Shown piece by piece: positions 41,401 to 55,536 of a stretch of 64,000 nucleotides of DNA (position 1 is the stretch's first letter; the number at the start of each line of letters is the position of its first letter). The position numbers were made by a program, and so were the translations under genes. The notes beneath the pieces were generated by a model that worked only from the letters and a program-made list of their open reading frames with translations, did no database searches and was not told the DNA's origin. The stretch is from Monarcha castaneiventris obscurior. Lineage: Eukaryota > Chordata > Aves > Passeriformes > Monarchidae. The stretch covers positions 22,368,001-22,432,000 of the forward strand of contig JAMPIT010000059.1 in NCBI GenBank assembly GCA_026261815.1. Direction: 5' to 3'.

Positions 41401-44400
41401 AAAGGTACTTCTGTGGCTAAATTATTTGTATTGTTATAGTAAGATGCAGAGCTCCCAGGAGAGATAAGGAAACTACTGCATCTGCCTTCACTGGGTACCC
41501 AAGGAGTGCTGTCTTTGATGCCTCCACTGGACATAATTTTTGCCCACTGACAGAAGGCTACTGCGGGGAGGAACAAGCTCAGCCCTGAACAAGCAAAAAT
41601 ACTATTTTCACTACACAGATGTGTGAGATGCTTTCTGGGAATAAAGCTCCGATCAAGCTGATCCCTCATAACATTAATCCCATGAGAATGAAATTTAAGG
41701 CAGTGATTCAGGCAAGTTTTCTGTTTGAAACTCTAAACTGAGAACTACTGTCCGTGAATAGTTCTATTTTCCACAATTTACTATGGTGATAAATGTTTAT
41801 GTTACCTACAGAAGAATAGCAATACATACAGCTGACTATACCCATTTGTAACACAGTTAAAGGAGGAAGGCTAGCTTCAGAGCAGCCATGAAACAGGCTA
41901 CTCTGAAGCTATAGCTACATTTTACCTTTCTGTTTTAAAAATACATAAAGAAACAATGTTTCAATATCATATTGGCTGAATTGTATTTTTTAACTAAGAG
42001 CAGGAATAGAAAAAAACATTAGTCTAGCCAAATCCACTAATAGGTTGTAAGTAAGCCTCAGACAGGTCAAAATTGGGAAGGCTATAAAACAGCTGTAGAG
42101 AGCAAGCAGCGTAATTTGTAGTATTATATTTCAGGAAAAAATATTAAAGAAAAAAAGTGGCAGATGATAAGATGGTATAACCGTGCACAAATGTGCAATT
42201 ATACTAAAATAAAAATCCCGCCAAATGGTTTACTTGATTTATCTGCATTTCAGTAGTCCATTCTTCAGCCTTTTACTATAGAATTTCAGTATTTCATGGG
42301 TAGCATACATGCAGACTTAGGGATACCAGAGCAAAGCTTAAGATAAAAATTGGGTGTGCTAATGCAGTGAAAGGGATTTTTTCATTATAATATCTCGGCT
42401 GCCTTACTGTGTCTGTGACCAGAGAGTTTAGACTTGAAGAAAGGACAGTTCCTGTGTTTCAAACAAGCAAATAACAAAGAAAATCAGTTACAGCGTCCCG
42501 TATTTTAACACCATGTTTCATTCTAGATCACCTACACTGTAGTTACTTAGTATTCTGAACACCCAGCATATTCTGTTTAAAAAAAACCACAAAAAGTACT
42601 AATTGTTTTCTTCTAATGTTCTTTCTAGTTTGCATGACACTGCAACTGTAATTCCTTATTTGCAGTTACAGCAGTAGTCAGAAGAGATTGTTTCCTCCAG
42701 AAATCCAAAGACCCCCGTTTTCAATGGAGCTCATTGCTTCTAAAGGTTGTGCTTTGCCTGCTAGCAAACATCTGCCTCCAATTTCTATGCAGATGCTCTT
42801 GATCACATGTATCTGAGTCATGTTTCTTCTGGAAACATAGGCAATGAATTCTCTAAATACCGAGCTGACCTGATGTACTGAATAGCCACTTATTCACTGC
42901 TTCCTGTGCTGGGGTACAACTGATGGCAGCAATGCTGCTGTGATCTCAGCTTGGATGGCACCAGTGGGGTAGTTCATAGCCCGATGTGCAATAGCCTTTA
43001 AGATAAAAAGTGATAAAAATACATTCTTCAGAAGACTCACAACCTTAAGGAAGTTCCCTTTCTTCCTCAAAAAACACCTCCCCATCCCTTTGCCAGGTCG
43101 CAGCAGTTCTTACTCAATCAGCACCTGGTTTCTTCCCTTCCACAGCCATCACCAGGAGCCACTGGGGATTATTTACAGTGCTGACACTCCTGCTCTCACA
43201 TGGGTCCCAAAGCTATCTCTGGCAATTTCAGCATAAGAGTGCAGCTAAGCTTGGCAGAACTGCACTGGTGAACTGGGGAGCATTGACAAACAAGAGGACA
43301 TAGTGGCACCACAGTCCCCTGCAGCTACTTCCTGTTAGAAAAAAGAGTTCATGAGTGTTAAAGCTAAGTTTTGCTTAAGTAATTGATTTACTTTTGAGGT
43401 CATCAGCTGAAGAAGTAGAAGTTAGGGACAGAAGTGCTGTAAACAAGTAATATGGTAATTATAATTCACTGCTGAATGTTTGTCCCAGTTAAGAACTCGG
43501 TGTTCAGATTTTTCTTCACTGTTAGCGACTGTCAACATTTTGCCTGCCCCATCTAATAGGTGCAGTTGGGTGATGCAAGCCACTTGCTCCTTTGCTCAGT
43601 TATTTCCTCCCTGTTCAATGAATACTTAGCCAATCTAAAAATAAATGCAGATTAGTCTGTAAATACTATGTTTGGGCTGCAGGCTGCTAGGTAGAAGCAA
43701 ATTCAGCCAGCCATTGTGTATGTGTGATAAAATGAAATTTGTGCATTGATTTTTTTTTCCCCTGCTTTGAACTCTAGGCTGTCTTGTATTTCTGGCTGCT
43801 GCCAGAACAATGAGGCTGTATCTGACAGCAGAAGTGGACTTTAAAAGGCAGAATATAAATATTTGGAATGTGCACAGGGAGACGAGTCTTGCTTCTTCCT
43901 TTTTGCAACAACAGTCAGTCCTGCTCTTCATTGAAAATTTGCCAAAATTCAAGTTACTGTTTTTGAACTGAAGAAACAAAGCAAATGAGAAAATGTGCCA
44001 CCTTGAAAACAGATCTCCTGCTGTGAATCCAGCAGTTCAGTAGCAGGGACTTGATCCTGAGTGTTCTGTGGTGTCAGGGGTACTGGAGGCTCCTGCAGAG
44101 CCTGGGAGTTGCATGAGTGAGCTCTGGAGATCCCTGCAGATGTGTTATGCCAGACCTGGTACAGTGAGGTAGCTCTGAAGTTGTCAGCCTGCACCTGCTC
44201 GTACTGTTGAGGGGCTCATTCAGACTAAGGAGAAAATTCAAAGTAACACATGAAGTTACAATACCTCCTTTCCCCACCACCCCAAAAGGAAAGCAGGGTT
44301 TGCCCTGCCTGAGGCCAACTGGGCTGGTGTTGCACCACTGCTGTTTCTGTGCTTCCCCACGGCGAGTGTGAGTGCTGCCTGCTGCGGGCTGCAGAAAGCG

Positions 44401-47400
44401 TGTCTCACCTGGGGCTGGCTGGGGACAGTACAACCTGTGAGCTGCCCTGAGGAGATTATGAGCTCTGTGTAAGCACCTTTAATATCCACCAGGCTCCCAT
44501 TTTGTTTGTAAGCCCAGTCTCTCCTTTTGCTATCTTAACTGCCTCCACATTCCACACTCAGCTGCAGTTGGAAGCAGTGATGTTGCAAGGGCGTCCATAG
44601 AAGGTTACTAAACCTTGATGACCCTTGGTTATCGGGAAGAACTTATCTTGCCAGCTGTTTTCAAGAGAAGAAGAGATGCAGAAGGCAAAGCTATGTCAGT
44701 GAAGGTCCCTGAATACTTTAAAGGCCCCCAAATTGCCTGGCAAACAGTGATCAAAAGGAAAAATTTCCAAAGCTGGGAAAGGCAAACAGCATTTTTTGTC
44801 TAACTCTGTTTATTTCTTGTGCAACTGTAACAGAAACTTTTGCAAAATCTCTGCGCTATATCTCAGCCGTATCTGTTCCTGAATTTACACACCACATAGA
44901 AAATGGAAAGTATAGTGCTTAAACAAATGAGGATGAATGTGTATGTGTGTGTAGGTAAAGGCAGGCATGTAGGATTGGACAGGGATAGGAATTGCTCTGA
45001 CTAGACACTTGGACCACAAGATTCTCCTTTCTTATATGTTAACAGACTGAATTTGTGTGTGAAAGAAATACATCTTGGGGCTGCTGGAGGGAGGAAAAAG
45101 GTTCATCCCTAAACCTACTTGAGGCCAAGGGAAAATAAAGAAATACAGGTCCATGTACAAATTCAGTTTTCTGGCAGGTATAAAACTCTGAAAACTTTTT
45201 AAGTCTGAATCATCATCTAATAAAAAAAATGATACACTAAAGTTGTCTGGGCACACAGGAACTCCAGGGTAGCAGCAAGTAGATCCAAATCTGAATGCCT
45301 GTTAATTCATTTTTTCTCTTTCACATGTTGATGTTATCAGCGACAACTTCAGAGTCAGATTTTAGGTTAGTATTTATTAATATGTAAACCTACATGTTCA
45401 AATAAGTCATTCTCAACAGTTAACTTATTATTAGTGTGGCGTGATTTACGCAGTGTTAACATCACTAAGGGATGATGTGCTCTACTGCCTCTTGTGAAGT
45501 TTTGTTTCAGGAGGTAGAGACATTGTCTACAGTATTTCTTTCATTTTACCTAAATTCTTACTCCATCTTGGCTTAACCTGATTTTCATAAGACCCTGGTT
45601 TGTGTTTGTCTCTTTGGACAACCTACAGCTAAATTAGTGTCTGTCAGGCAAGGTTATGAAATGTTACATATTGCCTTAGGACTCTGAAAACTCCATCATT
45701 CGGCATAAACTGAAGAGTTCCAGTTCCAAGAATCTGTAGGTTTTCTCATTTGTGAAGTGTTTTGATTCCCTCCTCAAAGCCACCAGCATGTTTTATACCA
45801 CTGGGCATCTCCATTCAAGTGAAGAAAAATACTTGAAATCGTAAAAATATAACAATATTAAGCTACAACCTTTGGCAATGAAGTCTAACCCAGTAAATTA
45901 TGTGAAATTTCCACCTTTGGCTCCCAAGTATCATAAATACTTCTGACGGGATAACTGAATCCATCAAGTCCGTGACTTTTTCCACACCATGCAAGAACCA
46001 TAAACTTCAGAAATAGTCTAGATTTGTCTTTTGCTAATTTAAAAATAGAAAGCAAAAAGCCATCATGTGCCTGAGCAGTGCCTTACGAGTAGTGTGCGAA
46101 GTACTCATGGTCAGTATCAGTGTGGTCCTGGTACGATGCATATGAGCACAGGTTTGTAGTGCTCTACTGACTTCAAAGCAGCTTTGTGCATGCCTCAAAA
46201 AATTATTTCATGGTGAGGCTTGAAAAAACTTGGTAACAATCAAGTGTTGAATGTGGCTCAGAGGTAAAATAGCAAAAAGCACTGAGCACGGTTTAGGGAT
46301 CCAGTCTCAGGTGAGCACTTTCTTGTGTCATAGGCTGGGAACCAAAATGCATATTTTTTCCAGCATGATCTGGCATGAGTTTTAGTGAAATCATTTCATG
46401 TTTTTCTCTGCAGCCCTTTCCACAGCGCTTCCTATTCATCTGTGCTTCTATGCTCTTTCCTTCAGCACCTTCACCTGACTCTCTCCCATTTCCCTAATGA
46501 CCATTTTATATCAACAATTTAACAAGCTGTTGGCCTGACAGTGCTCTGAACTGCTCATTTGCAAGAGCTGATTTGTCTAATGTCTTCAATTCGTGAATAA
46601 TCGCTTGAGTTCACTACTGACATCAGTTTCCTTTCAGTGCAATTAATTTCGTCCTCAGTGAATACACCCTGGCGAAGCCTAGTCTTGGCTTTCCTCTTGC
46701 CTTCTTATTTCCTTGAATCTGTATTGCACTTCACTGCTCTTTACTGCATACCCTGTCCCTTGATAGTCTCCTTTACAACTTTTGATTATTCATTTTCTGC
46801 TTTATCATAACCATATATTATCTTGGACTCCTCTTTCAACATTTTCCTTTGCAATCATACCTGTTTCAGAGGCTTTCTTATTGGTACTGCCTGATAACTG
46901 TGCTTCTGATCCCTCAGCCTGCTACAGAAGAAAGCCAGCATCTGCTCATGCAAATCTGTGCCAATGCTGTGTTTATTACTCCCTCCAAACCACAAAATTT
47001 TTCCTCGAAACAAATATTGTCAGAAGAGAAATGGGACTGAGTGGGGACGTCGGTAGAAACAACACATCCAAATGAACATACATTCTTTTGCAGTGTATCC
47101 CATATCTCATTGAAATACCTCTTGGCATATGCAGAAACTGCCCAGGACACATGGCTCTGCTGTCTTGCCCTCTGCCCAGCTGCCTGCCTCTGTAGCCTGC
47201 TGGCTGTTCCCCTTCCCCTAGCGACGGGATTTGTGTTGACATTGCAGTGGCAGTGCCTGGTAACAGGATCCGCTATTTACATGTGCTGCAGGACATGACT
47301 CCTGCCCTGGCCCTGCTCTCCGAGGAGGGTCTCCTGCTCCACATGCTGAACCACTGCATTTAGATGAAAGATATGAGGAGTCGAAACCTTGTTGGAAACA

Positions 47401-49943
47401 GAGTAGGCTGCTTTTGATTTGAGATTTTTTAAGTTAATACTATTCCCAAGTTTCTTTTCGTCAGTAAAAAAAACATTCGCTCTACTGGATCTGGGTAGAA
47501 TTCATGGGGATAATCAGCAATTACAAGCAGATCACAATTACTAATTCACTGCAGCATTCCTGGAACATACTGTTTCCATTCCTGGATTGTTACATTGGCA
47601 TTTAAATTATTAAAGCTGCATAATAACAAGTCATACGTTCTCCCTGGAGGACCTGAAACATTCTGACATTTCTATTAATGAAAATGCATTGAAAAGAGTT
47701 TTTTTTAAAAAGTTTTCATGAAGAGCCATAGGAACATGCAACCGTGTTAATAGGCAACTACATGTCCACTCAGTTTAGGAAAAGATTAGCAACTCTAAAA
47801 TAAAGCAAGCTTGTTGGGATACCTTTGAGAGCATTTTTCATTTCTTCATTCAGATACATATGTGTTTATGCAGGCTTCTCAGGTCAAAATCAGTTCTCTT
47901 GAGTTACTATTTTTAAGAGTGCTTAAGATTAGTGCTTGATTTAGTACAAATTCTTTACAGCATTACTCTGCAATATGTTTTTCCAGTCATGCTCTTTAAC
48001 CCCTGTTCAAGTGACTTGGTTTGGATGAAAACTGATTACGATGTCCACGTTCTGGTGTTCCATCCCAGCCTGCTTCCTTCCCTCCTCCGCACAGGCGGGG
48101 TTGTTGTGCTTGGCTGCCTCTTGCAGGGGCTTGAGAGGCACAGAGGGCCAGTATCTCTCCCCAGTTCCATGCCTGTGGTGCTGGGGGAGGCAGCTCCCTG
48201 TAGCCACAGCATCATGGGGGCATGAGCGCCACGCATGCTGCTTCTTACTTTTTCCACCTGAATTTAGGTTTATCGCGAGTACTTTTTTTGCAAATGTGGA
48301 AGCTGCTCCAGAAGAAACCAAACAAGTTCACTCAGTCTCTCACCTGGTCCAGTGTCAGTTGAAGCCAAAGAGATATTTCCGTTGACTTAAGAGGAGGCTG
48401 GGTGTGGGGAGGAAGAGGAGGAGGAGTAGTCCCAGAGAGGCTGATAGGCAGCTGCTGTGCCTGCAGCCAGTGAGACCAGCCTTCTGCTGGGCAGCTTCCA
48501 TCATCTCCACAACCAGTGCTGGGGTTTTTCATCTCCATTTTTAAGGAAATAGCAATGGTCATTCATGTGCAATATTGCAATTTGCAAAAACAAAGCTATT
48601 GTGCAAGACATGACATTTGTTTTACTGTGAGATTCCTTGTCATTCTCTGTCCTAATAGGGTGCACATCAAAACATACTCCACTGGTAAGGGCTTCTCTTT
48701 GGGACGGAGACACTGTATGATGTCTCTCCTTCCCTCAGGACCTGAGTTACTTTTAAGCTGACTCCTATCAGGTAGTTCCTTGCCCTGAACTTTCTAGACT
48801 ACTTGTCCATGCAGTATTTTTAGTATGTGTGCATGTTTTTCTTCCTACTTAAGGTTTTACACTGTGAACTGAAGGGAGAGGTGAGCCAAAATAGTGATGA
48901 ACAACTTGGTGGGATGTTTTCTGCTGTTGAATGACAAAACACACCTGAGGTGAGAACCAAACTATAGGAGAGACCAGAATAAGCTTGGTGCTCCTGCCTG
49001 CTGATGGAGAACAACCCACCATGCCTGGGTTCAGCAGTGCAAGAAGAAGGAGAAGGTTGGGAAGGTAATAAATACCCTGACCTGGCACCATCTGAGAGAT
49101 TTAGGCTGCCTGCTGCTGATGCTGAGACTCCATAGCAGCTGGGTGCCTCATGCTTGGGAGAGATTTTGGAAAAAAATCTCTCTCCTAATTGCACCAAGGA
49201 AAACCAGTAACTGGAGTGTCAGCCTCAGTATACACTAAAAAACCAGATCAATTAGTTCAATTATTTTGATGTCAATTTATTAATTTCTATATGCATTTTA
49301 ATATTTGGTAGAAATTCTTTGGTTTGCCCACTCAGAAAGTATCTGAAGGCTTACAGATGTAAGAGCGTGACTCAGTGTCATTTTTAGCAAAACAAATTAA
49401 CCCTGCAGATGCTGAATGATACAGGCTTGTCATTTTTCTTGTCAGCATTGTTTTCAAGCAGACCAGCATTCCATATATAGTTTTCTTCCTTTAAATACCT
49501 TCACGGAAGACAAAATTACTTCCCATAAATTTAGGTGCATATTTTGTGCATAGAATTCTTATCTCAAAGCAGACCTGAGATATCAGTATTAGCTGAGGTA
49601 GCGTAGTAGTACTTCAAATGGTCTGAATAAGGAGTTAATTTATGTTACTAAGACCAGATCGTCCAGTGCCCCGCTAGTTGTCCATCAGTGTCCACTCAGA
49701 TGTCCACTAGTCTAGCAACTCCTTTGGACAGCTGTTGCTGAGGGACTTCTGTGGAATCACTTGTCCACCGTGGAGGCTTTGTGTGTCTTCAGCAGTGAAA
49801 CTGCAGTGGGCATGGGGGATCACATGCTCCCAATAATGGCCAGGAGGATTATTCTATTTGTTTAAAAGGTCTTATACTGCTTAGCATAAGTTTCCTTTTA
49901 TTCAGTCAAATAAAAAAAATTAAGACTTGGGTTTGATGAACTA
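38436..49943. other. Intron 1, 38.4-49.9 kb
   Basis: Non-coding intronic sequence without recognised genes. Around 46066-46196 a stretch with mirrored AGTAG/ACTCATGG-like motifs and a TGACTTCAA...AGCTTTG string vaguely recalls an old amniote repeat, but not firmly enough for a separate call. Three imperfect ten-to-twelve-base copies of TGTCCA(C)TCAG lie just beyond, at 49679-49710. The 137-codon minus-strand frame at 40328-40741 is hydrophobic but unrecognised. Confidence 0.5.
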
Positions 49944-49997
49944 CAGTTTTGCTAAACCTGTATTATGTAGCAGTTTTGCTAAACCTGTATTATGTAG
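49944..49997 (+). repeat. Perfect 27-bp tandem duplication
   Basis: The 27-bp unit beginning CAGTTTTGCTAAACC and ending TATTATGTAG occurs twice head to tail with no mismatch (49944-49970 and 49971-49997), followed by the first three bases of a third copy. The absence of divergence suggests a recent event, or an assembly artefact. Confidence 0.95.
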
Positions 49998-52900
49998 CAG
50001 CACACACAGACCTTTTTTTTTGTAGACTGAACTCAATTGTCTTTCCTCATGATGGTGCCATATTCCTCTCATCAGAGTGAAAAGCCTCCAATCATTCTCT
50101 GAAAATAGATATAGAAATCAGATATCTAAATCCACTCAGTGAAGGTCAGCATGGGATGTTCTTTATTTCTATGCTACTACTGCATTTCCCATTATGTGGT
50201 TTCTACATACTTAAATTCTCAATGCACATTGCAAAGACATCATTGTCGTGAAGGTCGTGTAAGTCCACAGCCAGGCAAGAAACAGGACCCACTTCCTTCA
50301 CTTCAGACCACATCCTTAAGAACTCTGTGCCATGTTTTGTCTCTGTTAAACATCCTTCAGCAAGGTACTGTCACTGTTTTTAATAGCCTTTGCTTCTTGC
50401 CACTGACAACCAAATGTGGGCGTCCTTACATGTCTCTGCCTATTACACCCATATTGGCTGTGGCGTCTAATTGAGATTTGGGTTTTTCTCAGCAGTGAAA
50501 GAGCCACAGAGTCCTTAACCTATTAAAACAGTATTTAAATTAAAGAGAAGCAGATGTCACTTTTCTGCTGGAGATCAGCCCTTACATACAGAGCTCCTCT
50601 TTTGCACATGGGGCCTAATTGGTTTATATGATGGTTCCCCTTGGGATATTTGGGACTTGGATCAGTAACCCAGGGCCACATCATGCTAAAGCTTTTAGTT
50701 GTGACAGGCACCACTAGCATCTCACTGCCTTTCATTTAACATTATGCTTCCAAGCCGTTATGGTGTACTCAGAAGTGGTTCAGCTTGGCTGAAAGGTGCA
50801 GCTCCTTCCCCCAGGACAGCTGTGTCACGGTTGTTGTCATTTATTGTGTCTCCTTTGTCACATACCCAGTAATGAGGCTTAGTTACCCACCAGCCATGAT
50901 TTGTCTGCACAGAAATGCCATGCCAAGGAGAAATGATTCTTACCTCCACAGTTGTCAAAGGATGTTCCTCCTAAGCTAAGCTGTAACATAATAAATTACA
51001 TCAGTAGCTATTTCTGGGTGGAGCTACCTTTACATATAAACTCTACAGTCTGGGAACCTTGCATGGAACGTTGGTTGTTTTCATTATAATTTGTATTTGT
51101 GCTGCTGGTGCAGGCAGATCAATTTTGGCTCCTGATTTTATTTTTTCCTTTCTTTCTGGTATGTCACTGCTCTGTTTTTCAGACAATGTGCCAAACTAAA
51201 AATTAATCCAGTGTCAGGAGAGCAGTAAGAATTACCAACAAGGAAGACTAAAGCAAGGTACAGTTGGTAAATACTGGTAGCAAAGGAAGGAAATTCACTT
51301 TTTCTCCCACTTCAATCTATCAAGTCTCTTGGGTGAATTATTCATGCCGTTTTCCCCCCGGCTGTATTAAAAAAGGTGTAGCAACAGCACAGCCTCGCCT
51401 GAGAGTAATTTTCTTTCTACAACCTTTCACACACACTCCAAGGGATGGCTTCTTAGGAATGACCTTTTTTTAATCCTGTGCCCTCCCTTCATGCAGCTCA
51501 ATCCCTGCAACTGCTACACAAATCCAATAGAATAACCACCATAATGAATGTGGCTCAATTTCTGATGTTATTGGTGTGTATCTGCTTCTTTTGCTTTTTT
51601 TCCCTCAGAAGGAAAGCAAAGAACAAAGACCAGCTGGGGAGACTCTCATCACTTCATGTCATTTTTCTAATTAGCCCATAGGATTCTTCCAGGAGTCTCC
51701 AGGGGCTGAGCCTAATCAAAGGCTGGAGATACTGTCAGGAAGCAGTGCGTTCATTCAGAGAGTGTGCTTTCCTCCTGACACTGCTTGTACTTCCTTTCAA
51801 GTTCTTTTAAGCATCCTTTTAATTCCCTTACTGCTCTTTTAACCTCCTTGTTTGCCTGCAACTATCAAGGAGCAAAGGAATAGGAAGTCTCAGCAGTTTC
51901 TTCACATGTCACAGTACCAAGGGAAAAGAACTGAGAAGTAATAGGACTTAGAAAGAATATCCTTCTTCAGTCCAAGGATGAAGCATCTGATTATTCAGCC
52001 TTTTAAGCAAACTGCAAAATGACAAGCCAAATCACCCTCGGGTTCCATATCTTTATATTGAAGCTGTATCTTTTTGAAGCATATGTATTCAGTATAATCC
52101 CACTGGTATGTTAAAGTTGGGTCAGTAAGATTAGGGCTCAGAAATGGTCCACAGAGTTATTTTTTGAATATCCTTTGAGCATAGAAATCATCTCAAATCA
52201 CACTTCAGATACCAGTAAATATCCTCTGAAATATAAACTGATGTATGTCATTCTTGTCCCAGTACTGTAACTTAGTGAGACTTTTTAATCGTGATATGAT
52301 GAAGAGAGATTTTATGGCAATTTTGAATAAGATTTTATTTAAGAAAAACCATTACTAAAATGGAGCTTTGTCCTACAAAACCAATCTGGGTCGTTTCTCA
52401 GCATGCACTGAAAGTGAAAAACGATGGACCTGTCAGTCAGGGAGCACAACTTCTTTGAAGGCAGACCCCACTTACCAAACTTCATCAGGAAAGAGCGATG
52501 CTCCTAAGTGTCTAAGCACAATGTACTCAGTTTGGTCAAGAACCACCCAAAGATGACTCTCATGCCAGTTCAACCATTAATTCAGGAAGAAATCTCTCCT
52601 TTTTTAAAACATAAAAGAAAAACTTCAGGGTTTTGAACTAAAAAAAAAGTTAAGCTAAAAATCACGTAAATTCCTTTAATTAGTAGAGATTGGGTATCCA
52701 TTCCCCAATCTCATATCTTCTTTACAAGCAATTTTCTTACTTTGATTTCCATCCCGCTTGTTTTATCTGCACTTTGTGCCTTGGCAGGGACAAGGCGTAG
52801 GAGCAGAAGACTTTTTCCTAGCAGTCAGCAGTCCTCTCTGACTTCCCATTTTTGTAGTACTCTCTGTTTTCTGAATTTAGGAGGACTAAAGAGAACATCG

Positions 52901-55536
52901 AAAGAAAAGAGGTGGCAGCAGCTGCTACAGCTTTTTGCAGAAAATTTAGTTGATTTTGCAGAGGAAGACGTGTGTGCTTAGGTAATCTTTACCTAGAGGC
53001 TGCCATCTTTTTATCATCATGATCCTTTTGAAATGACTGGCTAGCATTTAATTAAAAATAATTTATTACATTATTTAATTTATTAATATAAATAATATAA
53101 ATATGCACATATACACATGTATCATAAATATATAATAGAAATGTTTAAATATTTAAATATAAATCTATAAATAAATGATTTAATTTAATGAATTATTTTT
53201 GTTGTTTCACATTCTCTGAAAGCCTGCAGCCCATAGGAAGGACATGATATATGTGTTTCCTCTTCCTAAGACAGTCACAGGCTCTTCTGCAATAGGAGCC
53301 AAGTTTCCTTCAGCAACAGCAGCAATTCTGTTCCACATTTTCCCCTCAGTTTTCTGCATCACAAATTTGCATGCTGAGGTTTCTTTCTCCCTGGCTTTAA
53401 CCTCACTCCCATCTTCACCAGCCGCTTTTGGTAGTGTCTGGTGTTTAGTTAGTGCCTGTTCCCTGTTTTGTACTGTTAACCTGCTGTAGGAACCTGGTTT
53501 AGGGTATCACCTTGCATAACATGTCGATTTTATGCTGCTGAAGGACGGATTTAGTGTTGCTGCAATTATTGCTTTAAACACAAGAATTCCCAAGAAATTT
53601 TGACTCTGTTCCTATCTAGCCCTGTTGTGTGTTTTCACAAAGAATGTGCACTATATGCTATCAGACTTTTACTAAATGAACATGAATCAACAAAGCTGCA
53701 TATGCTTTCAATACAGCAGAAAGTTGTTGACAGTATTTTTATTTTTTTTAATCAAAAAAAGGCCGAAGCCCAAGTTTTGGCAGGCTCAGTGAGAGAGTTT
53801 TTTAAATCACCATTTTGGGGCATCCTGCCATCTTTCTCAGTGTACGCTGCCTTCTTGTTTATTCCCTTCACTCCCCCAGAACCAGTGGTGGGGGGCAGGG
53901 GGGGGAATTAGGCCTAATTTGAAGCCAACCCATGGAGAAAGGTGCGAGATTGAAAGTAGTTTTGTGGTAAATACAGATGTCCTGTTTAAAAATAAATAAT
54001 TTCTCTCAGCACTGCCTTTTTGGCTTGCTGAGCTTCCAGAGAGTGTTAAGGGCTATGATAAGTTGGCATTGCCGCTGCGGTATCGTAGCAACTCCAACAA
54101 ATCAAGAACTGCGCCCTCAAACAATGAATCATTCATTTAGAAACCATATCTTCTCTTTCCCTTACTTGTGAAAGATTTATTCCTTTCAGGAGGAAAATTT
54201 ATATCCACCGTACAGACGTAGGCTGCACAATACCTCGTGGAGCGTGTACAATAGCTTTGGAGCAATTGCTCAGGGCACTGCCTTCTGCCAATGCAGTCAT
54301 TTTAAAGAAGTCTGAAAAAGGCAGCAGTGGTATCTGTTTGGATAGCTGCCACTCTACAAAGCTGCTTGCCTTCAACCTCTGCATTTTACCTGTCTTGCTG
54401 AAGGGAATTAACATCACATCATTATATCTTTGGGTTTAGCTGCTTCTAGTAAGGTAGGTGAATCACCTAGTGAGCCAGCAGCTGAAAGTAATGATACTGC
54501 CAAGTTAGTTACTAATGATCTGCCTCTAACAAGCACCTAAGCTATAAGCAGGAGGAAAAAAAAGTAATTATTTTCTTACTAGGAAATCCAAGCTGAGCAC
54601 ATTGCTAAGAAACACATCAAAAGAGTCGGCTTAAAACACACTAAGTCAGATTTCCTAAACTCTGCTAGACAGCTTTGAAATCTAAAATGTCTGAGAACCA
54701 CTGTAAGAAGCCCTCTGAATGAGAAGGCTGTGAAGAAGAAAAGTGCCTTTCCAGATCTGTGTCCAGTTGCTGAATTACTAACAGCATCAGAGCACTGGCT
54801 TTCTTTTTCCTTTGATGTGCAGATTGAAAGAGAGGACTTGGCTTAGAACATGTGAGCCAGAAATACAGAAGTGAAATGTCTTTGCACAGTTAAGAAGGTC
54901 TAGCTCTGGACTTAGGCCCTTCAGAGAAGTAATACAGGGAAGTAATTTGATTAAATTAACAAATACGGGCATATGCCTTGTTGACAACAAAGTAAACACT
55001 AAAAAAATTTCTAGGGCATCCAGTGTAATCAAATTTTATTATATTTGTTATGCTAGTTCTTGAATATTAGTTCAGGTTTTTCAGAGTTGACAAACCTCCA
55101 GATTCAAAAATTGAAAACATGTGCTTCAAAGGGTTAAAAGAAACCCAAGCCTTTATTTTTTTAAGCTAATCAACAGATATTTTTAGATCAGATGTAGATT
55201 TTTTCTTATTGCTCCAGTAATTCTAAAGCACTAGGGTTGCTGTGCTGCCTTTTTTCTTTAATTTGTGCATGGCAAGTTTTTCAGTCCTCACTGAAGGATT
55301 TGAAAGATAAGGTGAAAGAAAACTTGGCAAAAACATTTCTTCTATGTATGGCTGACACTGTCGATAAAGAAATCCTCATTTCCCCTTTCTCTGCCTCCAT
55401 TTTTTTTTCCAGAGCTGTGCAGGAGAGCAATGATGAGTGGGTAGTTTCATTGGCAAGTACTTTCTTTTCTTCATTGGACACAGAGTGCCTGATAGTTCAA
55501 TTAAAGTACTTTACATGGAAGGTTTTGATATCTGCG
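49998..55536. other. Intron 1, 50.0-55.5 kb
   Basis: Non-coding intronic sequence. It contains the AT-rich island at 53045-53190 and a G-rich stretch at 53890-53905 with runs of 6 and 8 G, which falls short of a full quadruplex pattern. No gene or mobile element recognised. Confidence 0.55.
53045..53190. repeat. AT-rich low-complexity island
   Basis: About 145 bp almost entirely of A and T, dominated by ATAAAT, ATTTAA and TAAATATTTAAATAT-type strings with several small palindromes. It could act as a DNA-unwinding or matrix-attachment-like element, or simply be degenerate microsatellite. Confidence 0.75.
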
